A stretch of DNA of 64,000 nucleotides, from NCBI GenBank assembly GCA_963971425.1, contig OZ020519.1:14586028-14650027 (forward strand), written 5' to 3'. The notes under the pieces were generated by a model, which worked only from the letters and a program-made list of their open reading frames with translations, did not search any database and was not told the origin of the DNA. Below are positions 32,720-44,750 of this stretch, piece after piece. This DNA is from Bryoerythrophyllum caledonicum (lineage: Eukaryota > Streptophyta > Bryopsida > Pottiales > Pottiaceae). How positions within the stretch are numbered: position 1 is the stretch's first letter; each line of letters opens with the position of its first letter. A program made the position numbers and the translations under genes.

Positions 32720-33394
32720 TTAGGGGAGGTGTAAGAATCTAAGCGTTCTTTGCATCATGTCTCCGACTTGGGCCGACAGCTGTTCTTCTGATAATTCTTT
32801 CGGGTGTCCAAGAAGCCAGCGATTATGACCCCAATGTGTTGCGCCCTCCTTGGGTGGGATCGGATTAGCGATTAGGCCCCATAGTTGGTCTTGGTTGGGT
32901 CCTTCATATGTTGCTTCAAAGTAACGAATTGGTCCTTCAGCCTCGGTCCTTCCGACCCATAGGAATTGGCTCAATACTCGTGCTTGACCTCGAATGAGAT
33001 CTCCAATGAACCTCACTTGAGCTCTGTTAGTGGCAGAAGGCTCGAGTCTCTCTGGTACGCGAGTAGGTAAAGGAGGATAAATTGGAGGTCCTGGACAAAG
33101 AGGGGCTCTACCAGGACATCCAAAGTTCAAAGGGCCTTTGAGTCTGGGTCTTTGGGAAGGTGGTTCCAAAGCTAATTGAGTGGTAGGTGGACATATGCGG
33201 TGTCTACTCTGAGGAGAGGGTGGTTGTGTGAGATGAAGATTGTCATCTGGGAGATCAGAAAATGAGAGCTCTTGCTCGGCATGTGTAGTTTGAGATACTA
33301 TCATCGGTTGGGAATCTGTGTTAGCAGAAGGTTGAGTATTGACATCTACAGGGTTGTCAGAGCTCGCGGAGCGGTACCATATAGTTTTAGACAT
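32720..33394 (-). CDS. Unidentified 224-aa ORF near LINE remnant
   Basis: Intact frame from ATG at 33,394. The first ~110 residues are polar, Pro/Ser/Gln-rich and apparently disordered; the last ~110 (NRAQVRFIGDLIRGQARVLSQ onward to MMQRTLRFLHLP) look folded, with several Trp and a WGHNRWLLGHPKELS segment. No domain recognised. A short upstream frame (33,346-33,528) overlaps its start in another phase. It is downstream, on the same strand, of the LINE-type fragment at 33,802-34,590, so it may be a retroelement-encoded ORF1-like protein. A host gene exon is the alternative. Confidence 0.35.
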   Translation of the reverse strand: MSKTIWYRSASSDNPVDVNTQPSANTDSQPMIVSQTTHAEQELSFSDLPDDNLHLTQPPSPQSRHRICPPTTQLALEPPSQRPRLKGPLNFGCPGRAPLCPGPPIYPPLPTRVPERLEPSATNRAQVRFIGDLIRGQARVLSQFLWVGRTEAEGPIRYFEATYEGPNQDQLWGLIANPIPPKEGATHWGHNRWLLGHPKELSEEQLSAQVGDMMQRTLRFLHLP

Positions 33395-33801
33395 GGTGGT
33401 ATGCGGCGTACTAGGCGATGGGTACTACTGATGTGGTTGGAAGTAAAGATGGATGTGATTTCAGGGACGTCTTTTTTATAAGGAAGTGTTGGTGGTGAGC
33501 TGGATCTTTTAGATTCTTTCGAAATCATTGTGCTTATCAGTGTGAGGCAAGTGTCACTATATGTGTGGACCGTTTGTTATTTTGTTTTGGGCCTAAGTTG
33601 TGTGACGGTGGTTTTGTCTATATATACATAGTGTAGTAAACATGAATCTCGTGTTGATTATTTTAGCCATAAAGTGGTTGTCAAGTGAGCGTTGTCAGTG
33701 TTGTGCTGTAAAATTGTGATTGTTTGTCCTTTAGTGAGTTATAATTGATAGAACATTAGCTAGTAGAAGGATGGTGTTGATGAGGGGTTTGATATGAGTG
33801 A

Positions 33802-34590
33802 TTATGGGGGGTCATGTATTATGGGTATTGGTTGGTTATTTTCAATGCGTCTTTTGTGTAATAGTATAGACATGGCATGGTGGGTGGCAATGGTGTTAAT
33901 ATTTTTTAATGTGTTTTTAATGTTGGTGATTGGGAGTTTGAATTTTTCTGCAAGTATTGTTATTGGCGGGGTATGGGATGTGGCTCTAGCTCCAGCTGTA
34001 ACAATGATGATAGGATCAACTTTCCAGCCATGTCTAATTATACTATCAATTAGTGGTTGGTATTTAATGATTTTGTTTAGAGTTGTTTGAGCTGAGAATC
34101 TGTCATTGCAGTATGCAAATTCAATAAATTGTATTGTTAAATTTGGGTTTATACTGGTGGGGGGGGTGGCGTTTAATTGAAGGCCTCGAACACAGAGTAT
34201 GTCAGGCCTAAATCGAGCGTTACAATGGCATCTGGGAAGGAGGCATGTGCATGGAAGAAGCCATGAGGGTACTGTATTTTCCGGTGGGTTATTGTTGTAG
34301 GTGCCTGCGTTCATGAGGGTGTAGCAACGGGATTTATTAGAGGAAATTAGCATTTTTCGAATTTCCCATACAGCTTTGTTATGGCGTTTTGTAATTAGGG
34401 CGTGTATGTGGGGGTGGTGACATTTCAACAAGAGATGATGCCATGTGTCAGGATCAGTGGAGTTACATATGGAACACGTTATATTGGGAAATCTGATATG
34501 TCCGAAGAATAATTGTTTTCGGGCGTTTCCCATATATTGTCCAGTTCGGATGCTACAAAACATATAAAGCAACATGAGTGGAGACTCCAC
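33802..34590 (-). CDS. LINE-like reverse transcriptase C-terminal region with zinc knuckle and possible endonuclease
   Basis: A 262-codon frame without stops, representing the 3' end of a non-LTR retroelement pol. Visible parts: RTGQYMGNARKQLFFGHI, a CCHC-like knuckle (CSICNSTDPDTWHHLLLKC), a Cys-rich loop (LLPCTCLLPRCHC), then RPDILCVRG followed by TIQFIEFAYCNDRF, reminiscent of the PD-(D/E)xK-like endonuclease placed after RT in site-specific LINE clades. The C-terminal half is basic and helical (TLKNINTIATHHAMSILLHKRR). RT palm motifs lie outside, so the copy is 5'-truncated. The intact frame suggests a young insertion. Confidence 0.6.
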   Translation of the reverse strand: MESPLMLLYMFCSIRTGQYMGNARKQLFFGHIRFPNITCSICNSTDPDTWHHLLLKCHHPHIHALITKRHNKAVWEIRKMLISSNKSRCYTLMNAGTYNNNPPENTVPSWLLPCTCLLPRCHCNARFRPDILCVRGLQLNATPPTSINPNLTIQFIEFAYCNDRFSAQTTLNKIIKYQPLIDSIIRHGWKVDPIIIVTAGARATSHTPPITILAEKFKLPITNIKNTLKNINTIATHHAMSILLHKRRIENNQPIPIIHDPP

Positions 34591-34599
34591 TTGTAGGAT

Positions 34600-36730
34600 A
34601 TGGAATCAAGGACCACTTCTTTCTTTAGAGAGAACTTCAACAAAGTTCCTACTTTTGTTCTTTTCTACACGTACCCACTAAATGCCAAGGGCTTGTAGGA
34701 CCATTTCAAGTAGTACGTAATAAATTGTGTGATTTTGAAAAGTATATATTCAGGGGTCTCCAACTCCTCACTTTATGTTCAGCTCTATTAGAGATAGGAA
34801 TATTACTGTTCGGTATAATAATAGGAAATTTTTCAGAGGTATACACTTTGTTCAAAAAAAAATCTCTTTTGGCCATATGTCGAAAGACCTCGTAATTCCT
34901 ATACTATTAAATTGTGACTAGGTGGTTTGGTTGCTTAACAACATTCCATCATCTAGATTTATGCATGAAGAGAAGGAGGGGGTTGTTGAAAGAAAGGGCA
35001 AAATGACATGTTGGAGGGCACATGGGGTATCTTTTGACATCTCATATAGAGACCTTAAATACATTGACCTCCGCCCAACTTGCCTCAAAGGCTCATTTTT
35101 CTCAAGTTGAATTTTGAAAGTGTGGTTAAAATCTCTTGATGATACTCTACACCTACATGTTGCATGTGTATTTCCTCGTGATTGAATTTGCTTTGATTTA
35201 AGCTTGTATTTGAAAGCCTAAAATTGCACCTATTCAAAAAAGGTAAAATTTAAGGAATATTTTTAGCCTATTTGTTTGTTCTATCTATTAAGTTTTATAT
35301 TTTTTTTCCATTAATATTTTCAAGTTTCTTAAAATAGACCATATCTTTTTTACATGTTATAAAAAAAAGTAGCATATTAACTCTAAAACATATTGGTAAT
35401 AAAAAGACCTCGTATATTGAAAAAAATTCATACAGTGCAAAATCAAAGTGTGTTGATCCTCTTTACATAGAGAGGAAAAAATCCTCTCCCTTGGCTTCAA
35501 GCACTATAATCTTCCAACCTCATTGTAATTTTCTTGTAGGCTTGCCACACTACCTCTCCATCTCCATTTTCAACTCCGTGATATGATTTAATGTTACCAG
35601 TTCATGAAAATGTAGATCATCTTCTATGGATAACGTACGCAGCTGGCAAGGCGAGCCTCGTTACGCTGAGTAGCAAGATGGCTTCTACCTACCTACCAAG
35701 CCTATGTTGGTATACTGATGTGTGAGATGGTTTTTATTCATTGTGGAAGTGTGTAATTGTACCATTCTCTCCAAAGTAAAGTAGGGCAACCCACAACTGA
35801 CCGGCAACCCAATTCCGCTCCCTTTTGTACCCTTCTTAGATTCTAGGGAGAAAATGTATCATGTCTTTACATGACTTATGCATTGACCAATGACTTTATA
35901 AATGATGTAATAATCCGCTACATTTCCTCTCTATAATCTAGGAAGGCTGTAGAAAGGAGAGGTATTGAGTCGCCAGTTGGTTTTCGGTTGTCCTACCTTA
36001 GATGGAGGATGAATGTTGGAGGTTGTTATATCATGTTGTGTAAATCCATGTTGAGCATAATTTGGTCGTTGTTATTGATGTGTAAGTGGTCGGTGGAGCA
36101 TGAATGCAATGTTTTGAGTTCAAGGATGTCTGTGATCACGTCATTGGATTTGTACATGCTATGGTATTGGAATTGGGCACCCACTTTTTCTTTTCTTGTA
36201 TATTTGCCTTGCTAAAAATAAGAAGTTTTGTATGTTTCTTTTTTATGGCACGCACGAGTTGCTATATTGACAACTTGCAGTAGTCCCATCAAGTAGAGAG
36301 AAGATTTTATAGATGGGTACAACTCCATTCAGTTTGGGTATCTCCCACTATCATCTGGTAGTTTAGGGTCATCTCGAACCCCTCTTGTATGTTTTTGTCT
36401 CTGCATTGTTTCATTTCCTTGTGCCTCTAAATGTGAGCCTCAACTTGTAATTTACACAAGTTTTTTTTTGTGATATGTTGTCACTCTAAATGAAGATGTA
36501 TGTAAGACAGCTTTTCATTTAAAAGACTGAGCTGAAAAGTATTGATCAATCTTGTTCCAACATGCCTAAGTCAACTATAGTTGAATTGCAATTGCACTTC
36601 ATATGCAGATACATGCATGTTGCATTTTGAACTATCTCTCTCTTTCTCTCTCTTTCCAACTTATGAAAGGATATTGATTAATACCATTTCCAATCTAACA
36701 CCTTACTCTACATTTTCATAAAATGGTAAC
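34600..36730. other. Gene-free stretch downstream of DRC4
   Basis: No gene recognised. Contains a fold-back segment (35,775-36,005) and CT simple repeats (about 36,630-36,655). Confidence 0.5.
35775..36005. repeat. Imperfect inverted repeat (~230 bp fold-back, MITE-like)
   Basis: AAGTAGGGCAACCCACAACTG...CCGCAACCC-type left end pairs with the right end CGCCAGTTGGTTTTCGGTTG TCCTACCTT; inner segments (GATTCTAGG / ATAATCTAGG) also pair. Non-coding. Confidence 0.5.
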
Positions 36731-36736
36731 ATCAAC

Positions 36737-39700
36737 TCATATCACGGAGTGGGATATGGAGTTGGAAATGTAATGTGGCAAGCCCATTTCTTCAAGGGGA
36801 ATTCCATACTCTGCCATCTTTGTCTCAAATGCTCGGATGACATCTTCATGTGCCTATTTCACAACAAACACAAGACATTGTTGTCACCAATTGTTTTTAT
36901 TAACCCCCATTAGATCAAGTGTCCATTTGGGGGACAAAATTTTTCACTTTGACTGTTATTATCTTTCAATTTGTACGGTAAAAATCCACCAGATTTTTAC
37001 CACATAATCTCATATAAGTTTAGAAGGAGATCCCACGGTTACATTTTGAGAGATTCCTCTAAAATACCTGGATCCTTTAGGGATTAAATTTATAAGATGT
37101 GTCAAATGTGCAAGCAACCCTTGAGTATGAAGATAACTGTTAAGGCATAGGAGTAGGGTAGATGTGTTTTTATAAGTCCATGATGTACTATGGATCTTAA
37201 CCTCATTTTCCCTTGGTGTGATGATTTGAAAATATTTTTTATTTTGAGTTGATTTTTTTTTTTAAGTAGTAGGCAAAATCCATGGTATTTTTGCCTTGCT
37301 TTTCAAAGTATTCTATTGTAAGGAAATTACCTTGGTGACTTTTCCAAGGTCGTACTGTAATGACTTGATGAGGTTGTTCTTTGTTTCAATATTAAATTCT
37401 ATTCTGAAATCTGGCTCCAGTTTCACTCCTTTCTGTTCAAGTTGTAATTCCTGTGACATACAAAGAAATTAACTACCTTTCTAAAATTCTAGAAAGATTC
37501 CAATCTTAATTATGTTGAATTATTAGAAAAGGACACTTTAGTCATGCCAATTGAACTGAAACTGGAGTAATTATTAGTGATATTATTATTATTATTATTA
37601 TTACTAATATTATTATTAACACTGATACTATTATTATTATCATCATTGTGTTGCATTTTTTCCCAAGCAAAATGTAGTATGTAACCTTCTTTTCAAGCTC
37701 CTCTCCAAGGATTTGGACTTTCCGTTGCAAAAGCATGCTTGTGAGCCCACATTTTTGTTGGACATTGTAGATACTACCTTCAAACTTGGCAAATATCTCA
37801 TCGCGCTCCGCTTGGAGCTAATGTGCAGAATTTTGCAAAAAAAAATAGAGACTCTATATTGGTTAGTACTTCAAATAAAGAAGGTATTTTTCTCTTTACA
37901 CTAAAATGGATAGTTTTTAAATATTTCTGGCAAGAAATGGTCAAAGAACTTTAGGGATTCAACTTGATGCTTTTAAATAAAAGCTAATGAATCAAGTATA
38001 TTGAGAACTAAATCATGCATTAGAAAACTATAAAAAATATTGAATGTTAAAGGCTTTGGTTTGATGGCTTGATTATTGCTTGTATTATCATAGCAACATT
38101 AATATACACTAATTAAATTATTATCATTGGGTTAGGACCTAAGGACTCAACACCACATGTCCTCTTTGAGAAGATGTTATGATAAAGAATAAAATTTAAA
38201 CAAAGTAGGATTGTATGTTACCCTCCTTAATATCACAATTTTGAGGATATCCTTGTAACTTGAAGTTTAGTAATATCATTGAAGGTGCCATAAAATATAT
38301 TAAAATGTGTATTGAAAAATTTGTAAAAAATTAAAATTGTGAAAGTCTTTAAAGACTTACTCCCATCTTCTCTTTGCTTGATGGAAAATCCTAGCCGAAA
38401 GTTGTCAATATTGTCATCTCAAAAAAATTGAAATGAAAGAATATACTGAATCAAACTAACTTACTTGTTCACTTCTTCTTTGAAGGATCTGGTAGTCCCA
38501 CTCCAATTGCTTAAATTGTTTTCTTTTCTCGGCTAAACATGAACGCATTTGGGCAACCAAATGTTTGTCCTAGACATCAATTTACCAAAGTTAACACACT
38601 ACAAAATCATCAAAGTCCAATAGAAAATTTACCTTTAAACATTAGAGCTTTTAAAAACTCACTTGAAGTTTGCCTTAGGTGCCCACTTCTTCTTTAGTTT
38701 TGAAAAAAATAAATCAACACTATATATTTTTCAATATCATATATTAATTAAAATTGTGTTTTTGTACAAATTCTTACATTGCTCTCTAAGAAGGTTAAAA
38801 AGTTTCAGTTGAGATTTGACACCATCAAAATCATTTATAGTTATGGTGAACAAAAGGCAATGTAATAGATAAAAAAGGGTATCTCATCAAAACTTTGGAT
38901 GAACTTAGTATATTTACAAAGTAAGCCAAGATCACTAACCAATTCACAATCCATGTTCTAACCGCATAAAATTGTTACCTTTTCATAATTTATAAGATCC
39001 AGTCTCAATTTCTCAACTTCCTTTAGAGCTTTTGACAATGCCTCCGTGAGCTTCTTGTTTTCTTGTGTAATATCGTACATTAGTTTCTCGTTTGCAGCCT
39101 CTTTTTTCTTCATAGATGTCACCTCTTCCTACAACAGACACATGCATGTCAAGTCAATTTTATGTGGTAAGATAATTAATCCTTGTACATCTCTAAGGCA
39201 ATAATATGACTATCATTAACAAACCATATGATTACCTTGTAGATATTTTTTTTGTATTCTTTGCACAATTTTTTGCATTAATGTTTACTTTGGGCACTAG
39301 CCATTTAAGTTTGCATGGTGTCCATTTGTGTTCTTGCTATCTAATTATTTCACAAGATTAACCTAACTTTTACAAGAGCTAAAACTAGTAATTTCTATTG
39401 AAATGAGTTAGATATTATTATACTAAAAATATAACAAGAATTGAAGTAAGAGAACAATATTTACCTTCAAAGTTTTTATCATGTCAAGATTATTGTGAGT
39501 AATATCGTTGTAATAGCTTTTTATTTCAACAAAGGTTTGCTTGTGTTTCTTTGTCAACTCAAGCACATGCACATTCTTCCGCTCTTCAATCTCTTCAATC
39601 TCTGTTTTCCGACACAAGTCCATTCCTTCTCGCAATTCTTTAACCTATGAAAAAGTTATGTCTCATGGCAATTGATTACTTGTTATATTAACTAGATTAT

Positions 39701-41900
39701 AGTAAATCTTAACTATTTATGCCATTTCTTTTGGATTGTTAACCAATTCAACCTTTTATAACTTCCTTTTTACATTGGATCTTTTATATCCAAGGGTTAA
39801 CTTGACATCTTATTAGAAAATCCATAAATTGGTTGTTGACATGAAGCTAAAAATGCATGTATGCAAATATTGAAGAAAAGAACTAACCTTATTATCAAAC
39901 TTTTGTTCAAGTTCTTTAGCATTGTGATCATATTCTTGGCGCATCTTTGTAAATTCTTTTGCATGTTCCTATAATGATAGATCATAAATGTATTTATGTA
40001 GTTGGTAACAAAATATATTTAATAACATTTGTAATTTTGTGTCTACCATTAAATTAGGGATGCTAGAGAATAATTAGGTATTTCAAATTGAATCGTGGTC
40101 TTGCAAGAGGTTCATTGATAAAGGTGGTGCATGTGCACAACTATGGCTGCATTGAATCTCTTTGTAATTTTTAAAAAGTAAATAACAAAAGAAAATTCTA
40201 GTTAAGTCCTTATCATTTTGAATACTTGTTTGTTTGTGATTTTTGTCCAATCATACACAACTTCTTACTCTTAATGCAATGTTTGCAATTCAAATTGCTT
40301 ATTAGAAAATTTCAAAAGATACAAATATCAACTAACTTAAATATTGTGTCTCTCCTTATTTGAAGCTAAGTTAAGATTTTCTTTACCAACTTAAAAGAGC
40401 GAATGGTCTCTTCATAAGACAATTCCATCTCCTTCATTCTATCCTTGAGAGCACGTTTATCATTCCTGCAATTTGCGCCGAGAACTGCATTAGAACAACA
40501 AGAAAGCCAAATGTTAGTTTCTTTTCTGCATTTACAAATCTTTGAGAACAATTGTATAATTTCATATATACTAGTGATAATGAGCATGCTAAATTATATG
40601 ATAAAATTGTAGATCTCAACAAGGCAAGAAGAGTCCCTAGGGAAGTAAACGTATATTTGCGTCTCACCTATCTGGATATCACCTAGGTTTTGGCTTCATT
40701 GGATGGAAAATATTCTATTATATGAATTGATGATATAACATATTCAACTACAAAGGATAAGGATTCAATAGCAATGATGTACTTTCAACATAACAAACAT
40801 TTGACTCATGAATATTAGATCCATCGAGGGTTTTTTTTTCAAAATTTTAATCCACTAATATATTTTGGGGACTTCAACTCACACAAGCTCTCCTTCATGC
40901 TTGCTAAATGCTTCCCGTTGTAATTTTAGAGCTTGTTCATTATCAGCTTTCATAGTAGCTAACATATGTTGTTGCTCGTATAATAGGTACTTGTTTTTTT
41001 GGTTGTAAACCTAGCAATTAATTTCACAATGGAATGATAATTACGTCCATTGATGACACAATTAATATATACACATTTTTATTGTAAATATAAAAACAAG
41101 TATAATATCTCTCCTAGTAAGTCTTCAAACATGCGTTGTAATCTATTACCTTATATATACAGAATAAAAACTAAATATTGCTTCATATTTTGTTAAAACT
41201 CGCCTTCACATCTATGAAAGTCATACGCTATAATTTACCTTGAGCTCTTTTTGGTGTTGTTCTTCAAGTTCTTCCATGGCTCGGTCTTTAAGGCGGAATT
41301 CTACAACGAGTTTATCATATTCTTCTTTTTTGACCTCCAAAAATGACAAGACTTTATCCTAAACAATATTCAAAATTTCCATTTTAAAAGACAATACTTC
41401 TTTCAAGAGGTTGTAGTAAAGGGTATTTGGAACAAATTTTCATCTTCAACTCATTGTTGATGATGCTCACAAATTAGTGCCCAAGGTACTATTTAAGATG
41501 TAATGAACCTTTGTAGAAATTTGAAAAAAGGACTTTATTTTTTCTCACTTCCCATCATCACCTAGAAAACCATTATTACAACCATAACAATGATGTACTT
41601 TCAACAAGACAAAAATTACTATGTTCTGTAAGAAACAAGGAATCCCACTCGAGAAAGACAACTTTATATAAATAATTTCATCAAAACATAAAGAAGATTA
41701 AAGTGGGTGATAAAATAGAAATTACAAACCCTTTCAAGCATCATAAAATTGCGATCTTGTATCTCCTTATTTCTTGCAACCATTATTGTATCAATTTGTG
41801 CTATCCAGTCTTCAGACTTAGGTCCTTCAGCTTCCGCTTTTTTCTTCAATTTCCTCTTCTTTGGTCCTCTCTTCTTTGGTCCTCTCTTCTTTGGTCCCAT
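36737..41900 (-). CDS. DRC4: Dynein regulatory complex subunit 4 (GAS8-like), 11 exons
   Basis: Exons (5' to 3'): 41900-41730, 41358-41239, 41010-40883, 40465-40387, 39968-39888, 39644-39465, 39128-38979, 38569-38465, 37817-37686, 37450-37331, 36853-36737; all GT-AG, 1,383 nt, 460 aa (animal GAS8 is about 478). It is almost entirely coiled coil. A basic start (MGPKKRGPKKRGPKKR) is followed by LKDRAMEELEEQHQKELK, the signature DLCRKTEIEEIEERKN and SYYNDITHNNLDMIKTLK, QLEWDYQILQRRSEQ, and a C-terminal MAEYGIPLEEMG; each aligns in order with animal GAS8. Role: structural subunit of the nexin-dynein regulatory complex linking outer doublets in 9+2 axonemes. Its retention implies motile flagellated sperm. 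Expression is expected in antheridia. The last exon boundary and stop are clear. Confidence 0.9.
36908..37080. mobile_element. Long inverted-repeat MITE, deleted copy 2, in DRC4 intron 10
   Basis: TAGATCAAGTGTCCATTTGG...TTCACTTTGACTGTTATTATC...CATATAAGTTTAGAAGGAGA matches the left arm of the 31,759-32,187 element. It then jumps to a short right end (GATCCTTTAGGG). A solo-arm deletion derivative sits inside the last intron of DRC4. Confidence 0.65.
37569..37640. repeat. (ATT)n microsatellite in DRC4 intron 9
   Basis: Interrupted ATT/ATC trinucleotide run with eight or more consecutive ATT units. Confidence 0.9.
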
Positions 41901-41909
41901 GGTGCTCAA

Positions 41910-44740
41910 GCTTCTCCTTGTTTTTCTCTCACTAATAATTATCTATTAAATATCAACTTTCAAGCATCACCTAGAATATTGCTCCAACGTTGCAACAATA
42001 TTTTATTTGATGTTATTGTGTAAAGATTACAATTTGGAGGCAATTGATAAAATTTCTTTTTGAGAATTTTTTTATGACATTAGATACTAGCAAGGCAAAA
42101 ATAATATCTACTTGTGATTTACAGAAATTGCAGTGATATGAAATATGTGGACATTTTTATTGTTGTTTAAACGAAACTAAATGATGGTTTCTTGCTTCTT
42201 CAAAAAAAAGTCTACAACCACAAAAAAATTAAAGTAGATATTCCATACATTTTGAGGTATGGCTTCACATTGCATTACCAAATTTACTCTCTATGTTGAA
42301 TGGAGTATCTTGCTAAAATTGTGCATGTTCATTGATTTTATATTCTAATGTTATTTTATTAAAATTGCTATTTAGTTATCATCTTAAAATATTCATTGCA
42401 AACAATTAATATGGCAACTATATCTCTGTTAAAAGCAATGAGATGTTGATTTATTTGCTTGTTAAACTGAGAAGCAACGGAAAAAACCTGGGCCACACAT
42501 GCATTTATTTGAATTCAAATAATCAGATTTAAACATGTAAGGAAATTAAATGAAGGGTTTTTTAGGGTTTAAAAAAACTTCGGTTTACATAGCTCAATAT
42601 CACACCACTATACAATCGTTAAGCTATATTTTCTACCTAAAAGAGATGTTTCAAAATATTTTATCAAAACACATAATACATACCTTTAATTTTTTTTGAA
42701 TTACTTAAGACTTAAAACAAAAGTTATTAGTAATTTTTAATTGATTTTTAAAAAATAATTCTCAATAAAACAATCAATTGTTTGATCACATAATAAAAAT
42801 TGATGAATGAAATATTATTTTATTGACCTTAACTCTTAAAGGACAAATGGTTCGTTGAAGAGACAATTGAAACTTGGGTAGATTCTTGCAAAGTATAAAA
42901 TGAGTGGAAGTTTTTGATGTCTCAACTAAAGATAGGAACATTTATTCTCTTTGCAAGAAAAAATAAAAATTCTAATTGGACGTTATAGCAAAAGTTATAT
43001 TGCCCAAAACATTCTGGGTAGATTAGGCAACTAGAGAACATGGGTGATTACAAGGCATGTCAACGTAAGTTTAGCTCTCTACATTATAAACAACTAGTAT
43101 ATTGACCCATTGTCCTCAACGTAGCAACTTTCTTCTTTTCCCCATCCCCCTCCCCATTGCCATCCCTATCCCCATCCCGGTAGAGTATACCAACCCATTG
43201 TATCCAACGGATAGTGTAAGTTTTGGTAAGTTAACTAAAATTTTAAGAGTAAAAGTAAAGTCCGAGTTCCAAGTTAAGTCCCCATCCTCCTCCTCGGAAA
43301 TATCTCGTAATTATCTCCTAAAATAAGTCATGCTAAACTTGAATACAATTTTTCTGTTTTACAACGTAAAATATGTGCATGTATGTACAGTTCGCACTTA
43401 CCAGTTGTCACCAATGGGGCAACGTAGCACCTCTCTTTCTTTCCTTGTCCCCACCCGAGTCCTTGTCCCTAACCCCCCATCCATGTCCACCATATACTCA
43501 TTCTTATCCATAAAGGACCGAGGCATTTAAAAAAAATCTCCACTCCATTGATTATGAATTGTGCCAAGATATACCTTTTAAGAATGTAACCATAGGATCT
43601 ACTTCTAAATTTATATGAGAAGGTGTGGTAAATATTTTGTGATTTTTTTGGTATGGATTGAAAATAATGCTGTCAGAGTGAGAACATAGGAATTATATAC
43701 TTCATGCAAGGAGCTTCAAACACATAGATTCTTATCTTTCATTTTTGAGAGGCATAAAATAAATGCCAAAGTAGCAAAAAAATAATGCAGAAAGATTTTG
43801 GAAAAAAATCAAGTTGGTAAAGGCTGCATAATCTTCAAGTTTGCATACATTAATACCCATAAAAGTCGTCCCACAAGGTCAAAGTATTTGATGGGCTAGA
43901 GTTTGATGGACCTCTTTATTTAATGTAGACGGATGTCAAGGGAGAATGGGTTAGGGTAGGCCTCTTTTTTCTAGCTTTTTAATTTATTTTGGGGGTCTAG
44001 AAAATATTGTTGGGTTTATTTTGCCAAATTTACCCTCGGAGGTCAACCTTGGTCTAAATAGGGCCCCCCTCCAACATAAAAATAGGGGCCATGTTTTGTC
44101 TACAACCTCCTTCCGGTACCAACCGTCCATATGGTTTAAAGAAAAATTTGAGTTTGATGGCAATGGGTAAAGTGCAATGATTGTTTGAGGTTGCTCACTC
44201 TCACACAGACTAACAGATTGACAGATACGTAATCTTTGAACCAAGTTTGGATTACTCATAATTTCGTTGCTTTAGACGAACAAATTCTCGCACGTTGTAA
44301 AACCAACTCATCATCATCAACACAATCAAACTGCGCGCAAGACCGTGCTTAGAGTCACTTGAGAGACCACACGGTGTCTCGCAGGCTCCCATTCCCGTGC
44401 CCAACCACCATGTCTCCAGATCTTCTTCCCAATCTTCACTCTACATGTAGGGCTCGCTCCTCCACAACCTCCTCCCTCCTCCGCGCTGAGGTGGCATCAC
44501 CCCACGGTCATAGGTGGCCCGTCTCTACTTTATATAAGTAGTGATTTTTACAGTTATTTTAAAAGTTCTTTTGTTTGTCATCAACAAATTATCATGTTGT
44601 GCCATCTCGAGTAGACAACAAGCGGTGGTTGTGCTCTTCTCTGTAGTCCTTTCCAGTTTTCACATCATTAATGTAAGTAGTGATTATATGAATGACAAAA
44701 TATTGTGAATGATAGTGTCCTTTTCATTGCTCCGTATGGT
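41910..44740. other. Gene-free stretch upstream of DRC4
   Basis: AT-rich. Near 43,125-43,190 and 43,430-43,495 are two related C-rich runs (CCCCATCCCCCTCCCC-type), each preceded by a GTAGCA(A/C)CT word, so a local duplication is likely. 43,511-43,690 is a MITE fragment. No gene recognised. Confidence 0.5.
43511..43690. mobile_element. Long inverted-repeat MITE, right half, copy 3
   Basis: TAAAGGACCGAGGCATTT...ATCTCCACTCCATTGATTAT...AACCATAGGATCTACTTCTA...TTATATGAGAAGGTGTGGT follows the internal and right arm of the 31,759-32,187 element (compare 31,979-32,150). The left arm is absent. Confidence 0.65.
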
Positions 44741-44750
44741 GTCTATTGTA

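Noticed and set aside
38340..38400. Possible DRC4 exon between exons 8 and 9
   Set aside because: The translation does not resemble GAS8. Exon 8 (…QRRSEQ) joins to exon 9 (LQAERDEIF…) without a gap relative to animal GAS8.
38660..38830. Candidate extra DRC4 exons (about 38,663-38,690 and 38,778-38,825, minus strand)
   Set aside because: They contain stops in the needed frame or lack an acceptor AG, and the flanking exons (38,979-39,128 and 38,465-38,569) join directly in phase with full conservation.
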